This document shows positions 27,291-36,112 of a stretch of DNA of 64,000 nt, one piece after another; within the stretch, counting starts at the first letter, position 1, and each line of letters begins with the position of its first letter. The notes beneath the pieces are model-generated. The model did not search any database, had not been told where the DNA came from, and was given only the letters and a program-made list of their open reading frames with translations. This DNA comes from Bacteroidia bacterium 43-41. Lineage in GTDB: Bacteria; Bacteroidota; Bacteroidia; Bacteroidales; Dysgonomonadaceae. The stretch covers positions 1 through 64,000 of the forward strand of contig MKTD01000050.1 of NCBI GenBank assembly GCA_001898165.1, written 5' to 3'. The position numbers and the translations under genes are program-made.

Positions 27291-28686
27291 CTACAGCTTC
27301 TTTTCTTGTTTCTGCCGGTTCCAGCTCAACCGTGAAATGCCGCATTATAGGCTCTTCGTACGCAATGGAATAACCTTTTGTAATGCTGTCACGCCGGTCG
27401 TACACGTTTTTCAACGCCACCGCAATCACGTCCATATGGTTGTTGGTATATGTGCGGCGGGGAATGGCCAGACGGAGAAGTTCCAGATCGGGGTAGCGGT
27501 TTTCGCGGGTAACCGGATCGCGGTCGGCCAGTAAAGCTCCGATTTCCACTGCCCTGATCCCTGCTTCCAGATAGAGTTCTATCCCTAATGTCTGGGCGAT
27601 AAACTGCTCCTTGGGAACGTGCCTGAGTACACGTCTGGCATCCACAAAAATGGCGTGTCCGCCTGCGGGACGTTGATACGGAATACCGTATTCATCGAGT
27701 TTCATGCCTAAGTATTCCACTTGCCTGATGCGCGTTTCCAGGTAATCGAATTCAGTGCCCTCGTCCAGTCCCACTGCCAGTGCATTCATATCCCGGCCGC
27801 TCATTCCGCCGTAAGTGATGAACCCTTCGTTCATGATGCAGAACTTCTGGCACGACTTCCACAACTCCTGCGATTTGAATGCCACAAAACCGCCTATATT
27901 TACAATGGCGTCTTTTTTTGACGACATCGTCATTATATCGGCATACGAAAACATCTCCCTTACAATCTCCTTGATGCTTTTATCAGCGTAACCCGCTTCG
28001 CGCGTTTTTATAAAATATGCGTTTTCGGCAAAACGGGCAGAATCCATCAGCAGTAAAACACCGTATTTTTTGCACAAGGCAGCTACCGCTTTTATATTTT
28101 CCATCGAGACGGGCTGCCCGCCTGCTGTATTGTTGGTGACGGTGAGCACAACGGCAGGGATTTGTTCCCGGGGATATTGCCACAGCACTTTCTCGAGTTT
28201 CGCTGTGTCCACGTTTCCCTTGAAGGGGATTTCGAGCTGTGTGTTCTTGGCTTCATCAATAGTACAATCTATTGCTACAGCCTGCCTGAACTCGATATGC
28301 CCTTTTGTAGTATCGAAATGTGAGTTCCCGGGCAAAACATCTCCTTTCCGGATGATGGTCGAAAACAGAACATTTTCCGCCGCACGGCCCTGATGGGCAG
28401 GAAGAAAATAATCGAATCCGAGAATCTCTTTTATGGCATTCTTCATGTTGTAATACGAGCGGGCGCCGGCGTAACTTTCATCGCCCAGCATCATGGCCGA
28501 CCATTGTCGGTCGCTCATCGCTCCGGTGCCGGAGTCGGTCAGTAAATCGATAAAAACGTAATCGCTTTTTAATGCGAAAAGGTTGTAGTTGGCTTCTTTT
28601 ATCCACTGTTCGCGTTCCTGGCGCGTACTTCTTTTTATTGTTTCTACCATTTTAATGCGGTAGGATTCAGCAAAAGGTAATTCCAT
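27283..28686 (-). CDS. tnaA: Tryptophanase (beta-eliminating lyase, PLP)
   Basis: FIDLLTDSGTGAMSDRQW; NNTAGGQPVSMENIKAV; MDSARFAENAYFIKTRE (tryptophanase-like rather than TPL DATRCVENAYFIK); TMSSKKDAIVNIGGF. Confidence 0.92.
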   Translation of the reverse strand: MELPFAESYRIKMVETIKRSTRQEREQWIKEANYNLFALKSDYVFIDLLTDSGTGAMSDRQWSAMMLGDESYAGARSYYNMKNAIKEILGFDYFLPAHQGRAAENVLFSTIIRKGDVLPGNSHFDTTKGHIEFRQAVAIDCTIDEAKNTQLEIPFKGNVDTAKLEKVLWQYPREQIPAVVLTVTNNTAGGQPVSMENIKAVAALCKKYGVLLLMDSARFAENAYFIKTREAGYADKSIKEIVREMFSYADIMTMSSKKDAIVNIGGFVAFKSQELWKSCQKFCIMNEGFITYGGMSGRDMNALAVGLDEGTEFDYLETRIRQVEYLGMKLDEYGIPYQRPAGGHAIFVDARRVLRHVPKEQFIAQTLGIELYLEAGIRAVEIGALLADRDPVTRENRYPDLELLRLAIPRRTYTNNHMDVIAVALKNVYDRRDSITKGYSIAYEEPIMRHFTVELEPAETRKEAVEL

Positions 28687-28704
28687 GATAAGTATGAGTT
28701 TTTT

Positions 28705-28753
28705 AGTTATGAATTATGAATTCTTAATTATGCATTATGAATTATTCATTCAT
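28705..28753. repeat. Heptamer-periodic intergenic tract
   Basis: agttatg aattatg aattctt aattatg cattatg aattatt cattcat, seven uninterrupted 7-mers. Confidence 0.75.
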
Positions 28754-28865
28754 CATACCTGTCACGGCGTTTGATGTGGATGTATTGTAGTTTTCTGGGC
28801 ATAAAACCGGGTTGTTAGTATAATAGTATTGTACAATGACGATGCAAATATAGTGAATATTTTGT

Positions 28866-30104
28866 TTATTCAGTTTCTTCAGTTTCTTCCTCGTAGTTCT
28901 GATACAGAAAATCGTTATACGGAAATCGTTGTATATGGATTTCTTTGGCTTTTTCGTACAGGAGTGATTTTAGTTCCTCGATATTGGTCTTTTCTTTTGC
29001 CGAAATAAAGATGGCGTTCTCTTTGAGTTTGCTCATCCACGATTGTTTCAGCTCTTCGAGCGATGTGTTTTGCCGTGTTTTCGGTGTCAGGTCGTCTTTC
29101 TCTTTCTCGACATACGAAAAAGCATCTATCTTGTTGAAAACCAAAATAGTTGGTTTTTCTGTTTTATCAATCTCGTAAAGCGTTTTTTCTACCACATCTA
29201 TTTGTTCTTCAAACGCAGGGTGTGAAATATCCACCACGTGGAGAAGAATATCGGCTTCGCGCACTTCATCGAGGGTAGATTTGAACGATTCGATAAGGTT
29301 GGTGGGCAACTTCCGGATAAACCCTACCGTGTCTGTCAGCAGGAATGGCAGGTTCTCAATGGTTACTTTCCGCACGGTAGTGTCGAGCGTGGCGAACAGT
29401 TTGTTTTCGGCAAACACTTCCGATTTACTCAGTAAATTCATCAGCGTGGATTTGCCCACGTTGGTATAGCCTACCAGTGCTATGCGCACGAGCTTTCCCC
29501 TGTTCTTCCGCTGAACGGTCTTTTGTTTATCAATATCTTTCAGCTCGTTTTTAAGCCGTGCAATTCTATCGAGAATAATACGCCGGTCGGTTTCCAGCTG
29601 AGTCTCTCCGGGGCCGCGCATGATGACTCCGCCACCACCGCGCTGACGCTCCAGGTGAGTCCACATTCTCGTTAACCGGGGGAGCAGGTACTGGTATTGG
29701 GCCAGCTCTACCTGTGCTTTCGCATGCGATGTCTGCGCGCGCATGGCGAAGATGTCGAGGATAAGGCTTGTTCTGTCGAGAATCCTGAGTTTCAGTTCCT
29801 TCTCAATGTTCCGGATTTGTTTCGCAGATAGCTCGTCGTCAAAAATAACCACGCCCACCTGGTTGTCTTCGTCCAGGACATATTCCGCTATTTCCTGCAA
29901 CTTTCCCGTTCCTACAAATGTAACCGGGTTAGGCATGTCCAGTCGCTGAACGTAGCGTTTGCCGGGAACGAGCCTTGCCGTTTCGGCCAGAAAGGCCAAT
30001 TCGTCAAGAAACTCATTGACTTTCTCTTCGCTCTGTTCGGGCGTGATAAGCCCCACTAAAACAGCATTTTCGTTTTTTATCTCACTCGTTATAAAATCTT
30101 TCAT
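28866..30104 (-). CDS. hflX: GTPase HflX
   Basis: RGGGGVIMRGPGETQLETDRR; GYTNVGKSTLMN; LTDTVGFIRKLP. Confidence 0.97.
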   Translation of the reverse strand: MKDFITSEIKNENAVLVGLITPEQSEEKVNEFLDELAFLAETARLVPGKRYVQRLDMPNPVTFVGTGKLQEIAEYVLDEDNQVGVVIFDDELSAKQIRNIEKELKLRILDRTSLILDIFAMRAQTSHAKAQVELAQYQYLLPRLTRMWTHLERQRGGGGVIMRGPGETQLETDRRIILDRIARLKNELKDIDKQKTVQRKNRGKLVRIALVGYTNVGKSTLMNLLSKSEVFAENKLFATLDTTVRKVTIENLPFLLTDTVGFIRKLPTNLIESFKSTLDEVREADILLHVVDISHPAFEEQIDVVEKTLYEIDKTEKPTILVFNKIDAFSYVEKEKDDLTPKTRQNTSLEELKQSWMSKLKENAIFISAKEKTNIEELKSLLYEKAKEIHIQRFPYNDFLYQNYEEETEETE

Positions 30105-30120
30105 TCTGTAAAGTTACTAT

Positions 30121-30624
30121 TTATATCCAAAATCCGATTCCTGCCATAAAGGATGATTGCGAAAAATCTTTGATAAACTGGTATTTATATTCGATGCTGA
30201 TCCTCGTCTTGTATCCAAAGTCATACTGAATTCCCGCTCCTAAGTTGGCGCCGATACGGTGCGTCGTCCGGTCTTGCAGCCCGACGCCGCTTGCTTTTGA
30301 TGTGACGTGCCGGTTAGAATAATTCAAACCCGCAACCGGGTAAAAAGAGAATAACCACGATACGGGAACCATGTAGTGTGCATCGGCATCTATCTCCCAC
30401 ATCTTGCTTCCTTTTTTCGGTAAATAATAGGTGAAAGAAGGGGCAAACCGCAATTGATTGGTGTAATAATAATGCAGATGTGCGCCCACCCCCATACTTT
30501 TTATCTCATTGCCGTAGCCGGCATGGGCCCCCAACCCCACAGTTCCTTCGTATTGTGCGAAAGCTCTTGGTGAAAACAGGACTAACAACAGGACAGATAA
30601 GCAGGCAAGTTTTTTCATAACCAA
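30121..30624 (-). CDS. Outer membrane beta-barrel protein
   Basis: Signal peptide; 167 aa porin-like pattern; C-terminal GIGFWI. Confidence 0.7.
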   Translation of the reverse strand: MVMKKLACLSVLLLVLFSPRAFAQYEGTVGLGAHAGYGNEIKSMGVGAHLHYYYTNQLRFAPSFTYYLPKKGSKMWEIDADAHYMVPVSWLFSFYPVAGLNYSNRHVTSKASGVGLQDRTTHRIGANLGAGIQYDFGYKTRISIEYKYQFIKDFSQSSFMAGIGFWI

Positions 30625-30625
30625 A

Positions 30626-31261
30626 CTATAATTTGTTTTTTTCTCCTTTTAAGATCGGCAGATGCCAATGGAATTTTACAGCCAATATTCGGGTCACTAT
30701 CACGATGGATGCCGTAGCAACTTCGTTGACTACCATGTTTAGATCGAGAGCGTAACCAACAGTGAAAAAAATGGCTCCAATCACACACGCTAAAGCGTAA
30801 ATTTCTTTTCTGAAGATAAGCGGAATCTGTGTGATCAGAATATCGCGAAGCATTCCTCCGAAAGAACCGGTAATCGTACCCATAATAACCGCAGCCCAGG
30901 GTGCAAAGCCCATTGCCAGCGTTTTTTCGGTTCCTACAACCACAAACAGTCCCAAGCCAATACTGTCGAAAAGGAAGAAAGTGTATTGCAGCCTGACCAC
31001 TTTGTTTTTGAACAACATCACAAACAGCAGGGCCAGCAACGTTGCCCAGAGATAAACCGGATTCAGCATCCAGAAAGGGGTCACGCCAATAAATAAATCG
31101 CGGAGTGTACCACCGCCAATGGCCGTGACAAACCCGATGGCGAATGCGCCGAACAGATCGAATTTCTTCGTGGAGGCCATCCGTACCCCGCTGATGGCGA
31201 AGGCGAATGTTCCGAGAAATTCGATGATGTTTACAAACTGTATGTTTTGCAGAAAATCCAC
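30626..31261 (-). CDS. Trimeric intracellular cation channel-like (YicG/UPF0126) membrane protein
   Basis: GTFAFAISGVRMASTKKFDLFGAFAIGFVTAIGGGTLRDLFIG, repeated GTITGSFGGMLRDIL. Confidence 0.92.
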   Translation of the reverse strand: MDFLQNIQFVNIIEFLGTFAFAISGVRMASTKKFDLFGAFAIGFVTAIGGGTLRDLFIGVTPFWMLNPVYLWATLLALLFVMLFKNKVVRLQYTFFLFDSIGLGLFVVVGTEKTLAMGFAPWAAVIMGTITGSFGGMLRDILITQIPLIFRKEIYALACVIGAIFFTVGYALDLNMVVNEVATASIVIVTRILAVKFHWHLPILKGEKNKL

Positions 31262-31268
31262 TTATTAA

Positions 31269-31303
31269 AAGAATCAAGAGCCAAGAACCAAGAGCCAAGA
31301 ACT
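31269..31303. repeat. Heptamer-periodic intergenic tract
   Basis: aagaatc aagagcc aagaacc aagagcc aagaact. Confidence 0.8.
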
Positions 31304-31305
31304 TT

Positions 31306-32370
31306 TCACACAATCATTCCGCTTCCTATGCATAAATGACTTTCCGTATCGTACACCACTCCAAATTGGCCGGCAGCGATGCCTTGAATGGGCAGATCGG
31401 AAGAGATGCGATACAAATCACCGGTTTTTGAAATTCGCCCTTTAGTAAACTCCGGGGTGTGGCGGATTTTAAACGTGATTTCTTTCTCGTCGTCAAAATC
31501 GCCCCAAATATCTTTGGTTATGAACGAGAATCCCTGAAGGTTAACCACCTTCCCGTATTGATACTTGGTGTCGTATCCTTTCGAAACGTAAACGATATTC
31601 CGGTTCACGTCTTTTTTTATCACAAACCACGGCCCTCCGCTTAAACCTAAGCCTTTTCTCTGTCCGATGGTATGAAACCAAAATCCCTGATGCCTGCCGA
31701 TGATGTTTCCCGTTTCCAGTTCAACTATCAGGCCTTCCTTTTTGCCGAGATAGCGTTCGATAAAGTTGTTGTAGTTGACTTTGCCGAGGAAGCAGATCCC
31801 CTGGCTATCTTTTCGTTGGGCCGAGGGGAGATTGTTCTCCGCAGCAATTTGTCTGACTTCCGATTTCAGCAGATTCCCGATAGGGAACATCAGTTTCGAA
31901 ACTTGTACGTAACTTACCTGCCCTAAAAAATAGGTCTGGTCCTTTACGTGATCTTTAGCCGTGGAAAGCCACGTCAGACCATCTGATTCGGTCGTTGTGG
32001 CATAATGTCCGGTAGCGATTTTATCGAAAAGGTGCCCCCATTTTTGTTCAAAGGTACCGAACTTGATGAGTTTGTTGCACATCATATCGGGGTTGGGGGT
32101 CAGGCCTCGTTTCACCGAATCGATGGTATATCGGACCACACTGTCCCAATACTCTTCGTGCAACGAAACAATTTCGAACCGACAGCCGTACTTTTTTGCG
32201 ATAAATGTTACAATTTCAATATCTTCTTCCGATGGACAATCGATATAGCCGTGTTCATCCTCCATCCCTATCTTGATATAGAAGATGGTCGGATCGTAGC
32301 CCATCTCTTTCAACTGATGGACCACAACGGAACTGTCCACACCTCCCGATACCAATGCTGCAATTTCCAT
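31306..32370 (-). CDS. mnmA: tRNA-specific 2-thiouridylase MnmA
   Basis: [60 protein letters not shown]. Confidence 0.95.
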   Translation of the reverse strand: MEIAALVSGGVDSSVVVHQLKEMGYDPTIFYIKIGMEDEHGYIDCPSEEDIEIVTFIAKKYGCRFEIVSLHEEYWDSVVRYTIDSVKRGLTPNPDMMCNKLIKFGTFEQKWGHLFDKIATGHYATTTESDGLTWLSTAKDHVKDQTYFLGQVSYVQVSKLMFPIGNLLKSEVRQIAAENNLPSAQRKDSQGICFLGKVNYNNFIERYLGKKEGLIVELETGNIIGRHQGFWFHTIGQRKGLGLSGGPWFVIKKDVNRNIVYVSKGYDTKYQYGKVVNLQGFSFITKDIWGDFDDEKEITFKIRHTPEFTKGRISKTGDLYRISSDLPIQGIAAGQFGVVYDTESHLCIGSGMIV

Positions 32371-32469
32371 TATCTTACTCTTTTCGGATGCAAAGTTACG
32401 AAATAGATGGTAGTTGAGCGTTAAGTTTCGGCTAAAAGTTATAATTTTGGAACTTCAAAAAAGAACGAT

Positions 32470-34008
32470 ATGCCAGTTGCACCCCAATCTCACCCAAAAG
32501 GGTTGTACTTTATTTTCGTTACCGGAATGTCGGAACGATTCAGTTACTACGGAATGCGTGCTATTTTCACGCTGTACCTCATCAATGCGCTAATGCTCGA
32601 TAAGGAGTTTGCCTCTGCCATTTACGGGAACTATACCGGTTTGGTCTATCTCACTCCGCTTATTGGCGGATATGTTGCCGACAGATACATCGGAATGCGC
32701 CGCTCCATTTTTTGGGGAGCACTTTTGATGGTGCTGGGGCAGTTCCTGATGTTTTTCAGCGCCCTCAATTTCGAAAACGTTGAGTTGGCCAAGTGGTTGA
32801 TGTATGGTGGATTGGGGAGCCTGATTTTCGGGAATGGATTTTTTAAACCCAACCTGTCGTCAATTGTCGGCAGGCTTTATGAACCCGGCGATAAAAGGCT
32901 CGATTCTGCTTACACGATTTTCTATATGGGGGTGAATTTTGGCGCATTTATGGCGCCTTTGCTGTGCGGGTATCTGGGTGACACCGGAAATCCGGCCGAT
33001 TTTAAGTGGGGCTTTCTGGCTGCTGCAATAACCATGGTGCTGAGCCTGGTGTTCTACGCAGCTAAGAATGACCGGTATCTGGTTGCTCCAAACGGAGAAG
33101 CTATCGGAATCATTCCTGCCCAAAAGGCGGAGAGCAGGAACGCGGAAGGCACGGGTGACAAGCCTAAGCAAAAACTGAATGTGTGGCAGCTGGCTTTATG
33201 GATTGCCGGCGGTGTTGTTCTGTTTTTTCTTTTCTTGAAAGGGTTTGGTGGAGACGTTATCGGCGCTGTTATCTATTCGGCGTGCATCGTTGTTCCCGGC
33301 TTTGTAATTTCTGATCCGTCACTTACAAAAATAGAACGGCACCGGATTTTGGTTATTTATATCATCGCATTTTTCGTTATTTTCTTTTGGGCGGCTTTTG
33401 AACAGGCGGGCATTTCTTTAACCTATTTTGCGGAAGAACAAACCAACCGGAATGTTCTTGGATGGACAATGCCTGCCAGTTGGTTTCAATCGTTCAACGC
33501 GGTTTTTGTGGTGCTGCTGGCGCCTCTGTTTTCCACGCTCTGGATTAAGTTAGGGCAAAAAAACAGGGATCCTGCTTCTCCCACCAAGCAAGCGATCGGA
33601 TTATTTTTGCTCTCGCTGGGATATTTGCTTATCGCTATCGGTGTGAAGAATGTGGCTCCGGGTGTGAAAGTGAGTATGCTTTGGCTCACCGGATTGTATT
33701 TTATCCACACTATGGGCGAGTTAACACTCTCTCCAATCGGGTTGTCGATGGTCAATAAATTATCCCCCGTACGTTTTGCCTCGTTGCTGATGGGCGTTTG
33801 GTATTTATCTATGGCGACAGCCAACAAGTTTGCCGGCACGTTAAGCTCCCTCTACCCCGAAGCGGGAAAGACAAAAATGTTTCTCGGTTTTGAGATTTCC
33901 ACGCTATTCGACTTTTTTATGATTTTTGTAGTTATGTCTGTCTTTGCCTCGGTAGTTCTATTTGTTTTATCCAAAACGTTACAAAAGCTGATGCACGGAA
34001 TCCGGTAA
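32470..34008 (+). CDS. POT/PTR2 family proton-dependent oligopeptide transporter
   Basis: FVTGMSERFSYYGMRAIFTLYL; GGYVADRYIGMRRSIFWG; FYMGVNFGAFMAPLLCGYLGD. Confidence 0.95.
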   Translation: MPVAPQSHPKGLYFIFVTGMSERFSYYGMRAIFTLYLINALMLDKEFASAIYGNYTGLVYLTPLIGGYVADRYIGMRRSIFWGALLMVLGQFLMFFSALNFENVELAKWLMYGGLGSLIFGNGFFKPNLSSIVGRLYEPGDKRLDSAYTIFYMGVNFGAFMAPLLCGYLGDTGNPADFKWGFLAAAITMVLSLVFYAAKNDRYLVAPNGEAIGIIPAQKAESRNAEGTGDKPKQKLNVWQLALWIAGGVVLFFLFLKGFGGDVIGAVIYSACIVVPGFVISDPSLTKIERHRILVIYIIAFFVIFFWAAFEQAGISLTYFAEEQTNRNVLGWTMPASWFQSFNAVFVVLLAPLFSTLWIKLGQKNRDPASPTKQAIGLFLLSLGYLLIAIGVKNVAPGVKVSMLWLTGLYFIHTMGELTLSPIGLSMVNKLSPVRFASLLMGVWYLSMATANKFAGTLSSLYPEAGKTKMFLGFEISTLFDFFMIFVVMSVFASVVLFVLSKTLQKLMHGIR

Positions 34009-34028
34009 GGTATTTTCAAAATTATATC

Positions 34029-34127
34029 AGAAACTGTTTAAATTTGTTTCGTTATTCAAAAAGAATTATTTTTCAGAAGGCGAAGATCTTTTATTTACGC
34101 CTTTCGTAAGAAATTTAAACAGTTTCT
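34029..34127. repeat. Palindromic intergenic element (copy P1)
   Basis: Perfect 17-bp arms AGAAACTGTTTAAATTT / AAATTTAAACAGTTTCT. Confidence 0.8.
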
Positions 34128-34185
34128 CAATATTTCAAAAGTTTTTTTCTAACTTTACAAACTGATATTTTGCGGTAATTGTAAA

Positions 34186-34286
34186 AAGCTGTTTTGAACT
34201 TTCCTTTCTTTCGTGTAGCCCGCTATACGATGCGAAACGAAAATCCAAATTCATCAAAAAATTATTAAGAAATTTAAACAGTTTCT
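34186..34286. repeat. Palindromic intergenic element (copy C), inverted relative to copy A
   Basis: Reverse complement GAAACTGTTTAAATTTCTTAATAATTTTTTGATGAATTTGGATTTTCGTTTCGCATCGTATAGCGGGCTACACGAAAGAAAGGAAAGTTCAAAACAGC closely matches 19050-19130. Confidence 0.75.
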
Positions 34287-34390
34287 AAATATATACAATT
34301 TCGCGCGGCAACAAAGTTTCAAGAGTGAATGGATTGTTGCCTTTCACCGGATTTATTCCGGTTTCCGAGAGAAAGAAAAAAACTATATAA

Positions 34391-36106
34391 ATGACCTACA
34401 AATGGAATTATCTTACCCTGACAACCAGCCAAAAAAATAAAAAGAATGAACTGACGAAAGAAATACAAATTGATCCCGTACTGACAGAGTTGTTGCTGAA
34501 ACGAGGCATTTCAAGCGTGGAAGAAGCAAAGAAGTTTTTGTATCCGAGCCTCGATGATTTGCATGATCCTTTCTTGCTTCCCGACATGGAACAGGCAATA
34601 AGGCGTATTGAACAGGCAATCGGCAACAAAGAGCGAATCCTTATTTACGGAGATTACGATGTAGATGGCACTACAGCTGTTTCGTTGGTTTATAAGTTTT
34701 TACGGAAAATAACCAATAACATTGATTATTATATTCCGGACAGGTACGACGAAGGGTATGGCATCTCGATTCAAGGGATCGACTATGCTGTTGAAACAGG
34801 CGTTAAACTTATTATATCTCTCGATTGCGGCATAAAAGCAGTTAAAAAAGTGGCTTACGCCAAAGAGCGAGGAATCGATTTTATTATTTGTGACCACCAT
34901 ATGCCCGATGAAGAACTGCCTGACGCCGTGGCGGTTGTAGATGCAAAACGAGCAGACTCCACCTATCCGTATGACGAGCTTTCCGGCTGCGGAGTCGGTT
35001 TTAAGCTTATTCATGCTTTCTCTATTCGCAACGATTTGTCATTTTCAGATATTGAGCCGTTGCTCGATTTGGTAGCTGTAAGCATTGCTGCCGATATTGT
35101 GCCCATTACAGGCGAAAACCGGGTGATGATGCATTTTGGGTTGAAGCGGCTAAATGCCAATCCCAGCTTTGGATTGCGGGGGATTATCGAAATTTGCGGA
35201 TTAAATAAAAAGCCCATTACGGTTAATGACATTGCGTTTAAAATCGGCCCGAGGATTAATGCTTCGGGAAGGATGATGAACGGCAAGGAGGCTGTTGACC
35301 TGATGCTTGCCGGCGACATGTCTCAAGCCAGGGAAAAGGCCATCAATATAGATAAATACAACGAAGACCGCCGCGAACTGGATAAGAAGATCACCGACGA
35401 AGCCATCGATTTTGTGGATAACCATTTTAATATTGCTGAACATAAGAGTATCGTTTTGTACAATGAGACATGGCATAAAGGTATTATCGGGATTGTTGCA
35501 TCGAGGCTGACGGAGAAATATTATCGTCCGACGGTAGTTCTTACCAAGTCGGGAGGAATGATATCCGGCTCGGTACGCTCTGTCAATAATTTTGATGTTT
35601 ACAAAGCCATCGAGGCCTGCAAAGATATCCTTGAGAACTTCGGAGGACATACCTATGCCGCCGGCCTGACCCTGAAAGAAGAAAATCTTCCGGAGTTCAA
35701 GCGTCGTTTCGATGTGATTTCCTTCGAAGAGATTGAAAGCAAGATGATGCAGCCGCAAATAACGGTGGATGCGGAAATTTCCTTGAGCGACATTACCCCT
35801 GAGTTTGTTCAGGAATTATCGTTGTTCAACCCGTTTGGGCCGGAAAACGAGAATCCGGTTTTTGTCACCCGGGGAGTGTTGGATGCCGGAGGCAGTAAGC
35901 TGGTTGGCCGGGGATTTCATCACATCAAGCTTGAGCTTGTGGATAAGACAGTTTCCGAGCCGGTGCAAGCCATCGCGTTTAGCGCCGATGCGCATTTCAA
36001 TAAAATAAAGGAAAGACAGCCCGTCGATATTTGTTATACTATTGAAGAGAATCGCCACGGCGGAAGCACATATACCCAGCTGTTAATAAAAGATATTAAG
36101 GGGTAG
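34391..36106 (+). CDS. recJ: Single-stranded-DNA-specific exonuclease RecJ
   Basis: IYGDYDVDGTTAVSLVY; ICDHHMPDEELPDAVAVVDAKR; GPRINASGRM. Confidence 0.97.
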   Translation: MTYKWNYLTLTTSQKNKKNELTKEIQIDPVLTELLLKRGISSVEEAKKFLYPSLDDLHDPFLLPDMEQAIRRIEQAIGNKERILIYGDYDVDGTTAVSLVYKFLRKITNNIDYYIPDRYDEGYGISIQGIDYAVETGVKLIISLDCGIKAVKKVAYAKERGIDFIICDHHMPDEELPDAVAVVDAKRADSTYPYDELSGCGVGFKLIHAFSIRNDLSFSDIEPLLDLVAVSIAADIVPITGENRVMMHFGLKRLNANPSFGLRGIIEICGLNKKPITVNDIAFKIGPRINASGRMMNGKEAVDLMLAGDMSQAREKAINIDKYNEDRRELDKKITDEAIDFVDNHFNIAEHKSIVLYNETWHKGIIGIVASRLTEKYYRPTVVLTKSGGMISGSVRSVNNFDVYKAIEACKDILENFGGHTYAAGLTLKEENLPEFKRRFDVISFEEIESKMMQPQITVDAEISLSDITPEFVQELSLFNPFGPENENPVFVTRGVLDAGGSKLVGRGFHHIKLELVDKTVSEPVQAIAFSADAHFNKIKERQPVDICYTIEENRHGGSTYTQLLIKDIKG

Positions 36107-36112
36107 TGAAAA

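Noticed and set aside
30615-31313. 232-aa - strand ORF overlapping the cation-channel gene
   Set aside because: Out-of-frame translation of 30626-31261; the latter has clear TM repeats (GGGTLRDLF / GGMLRDIL).
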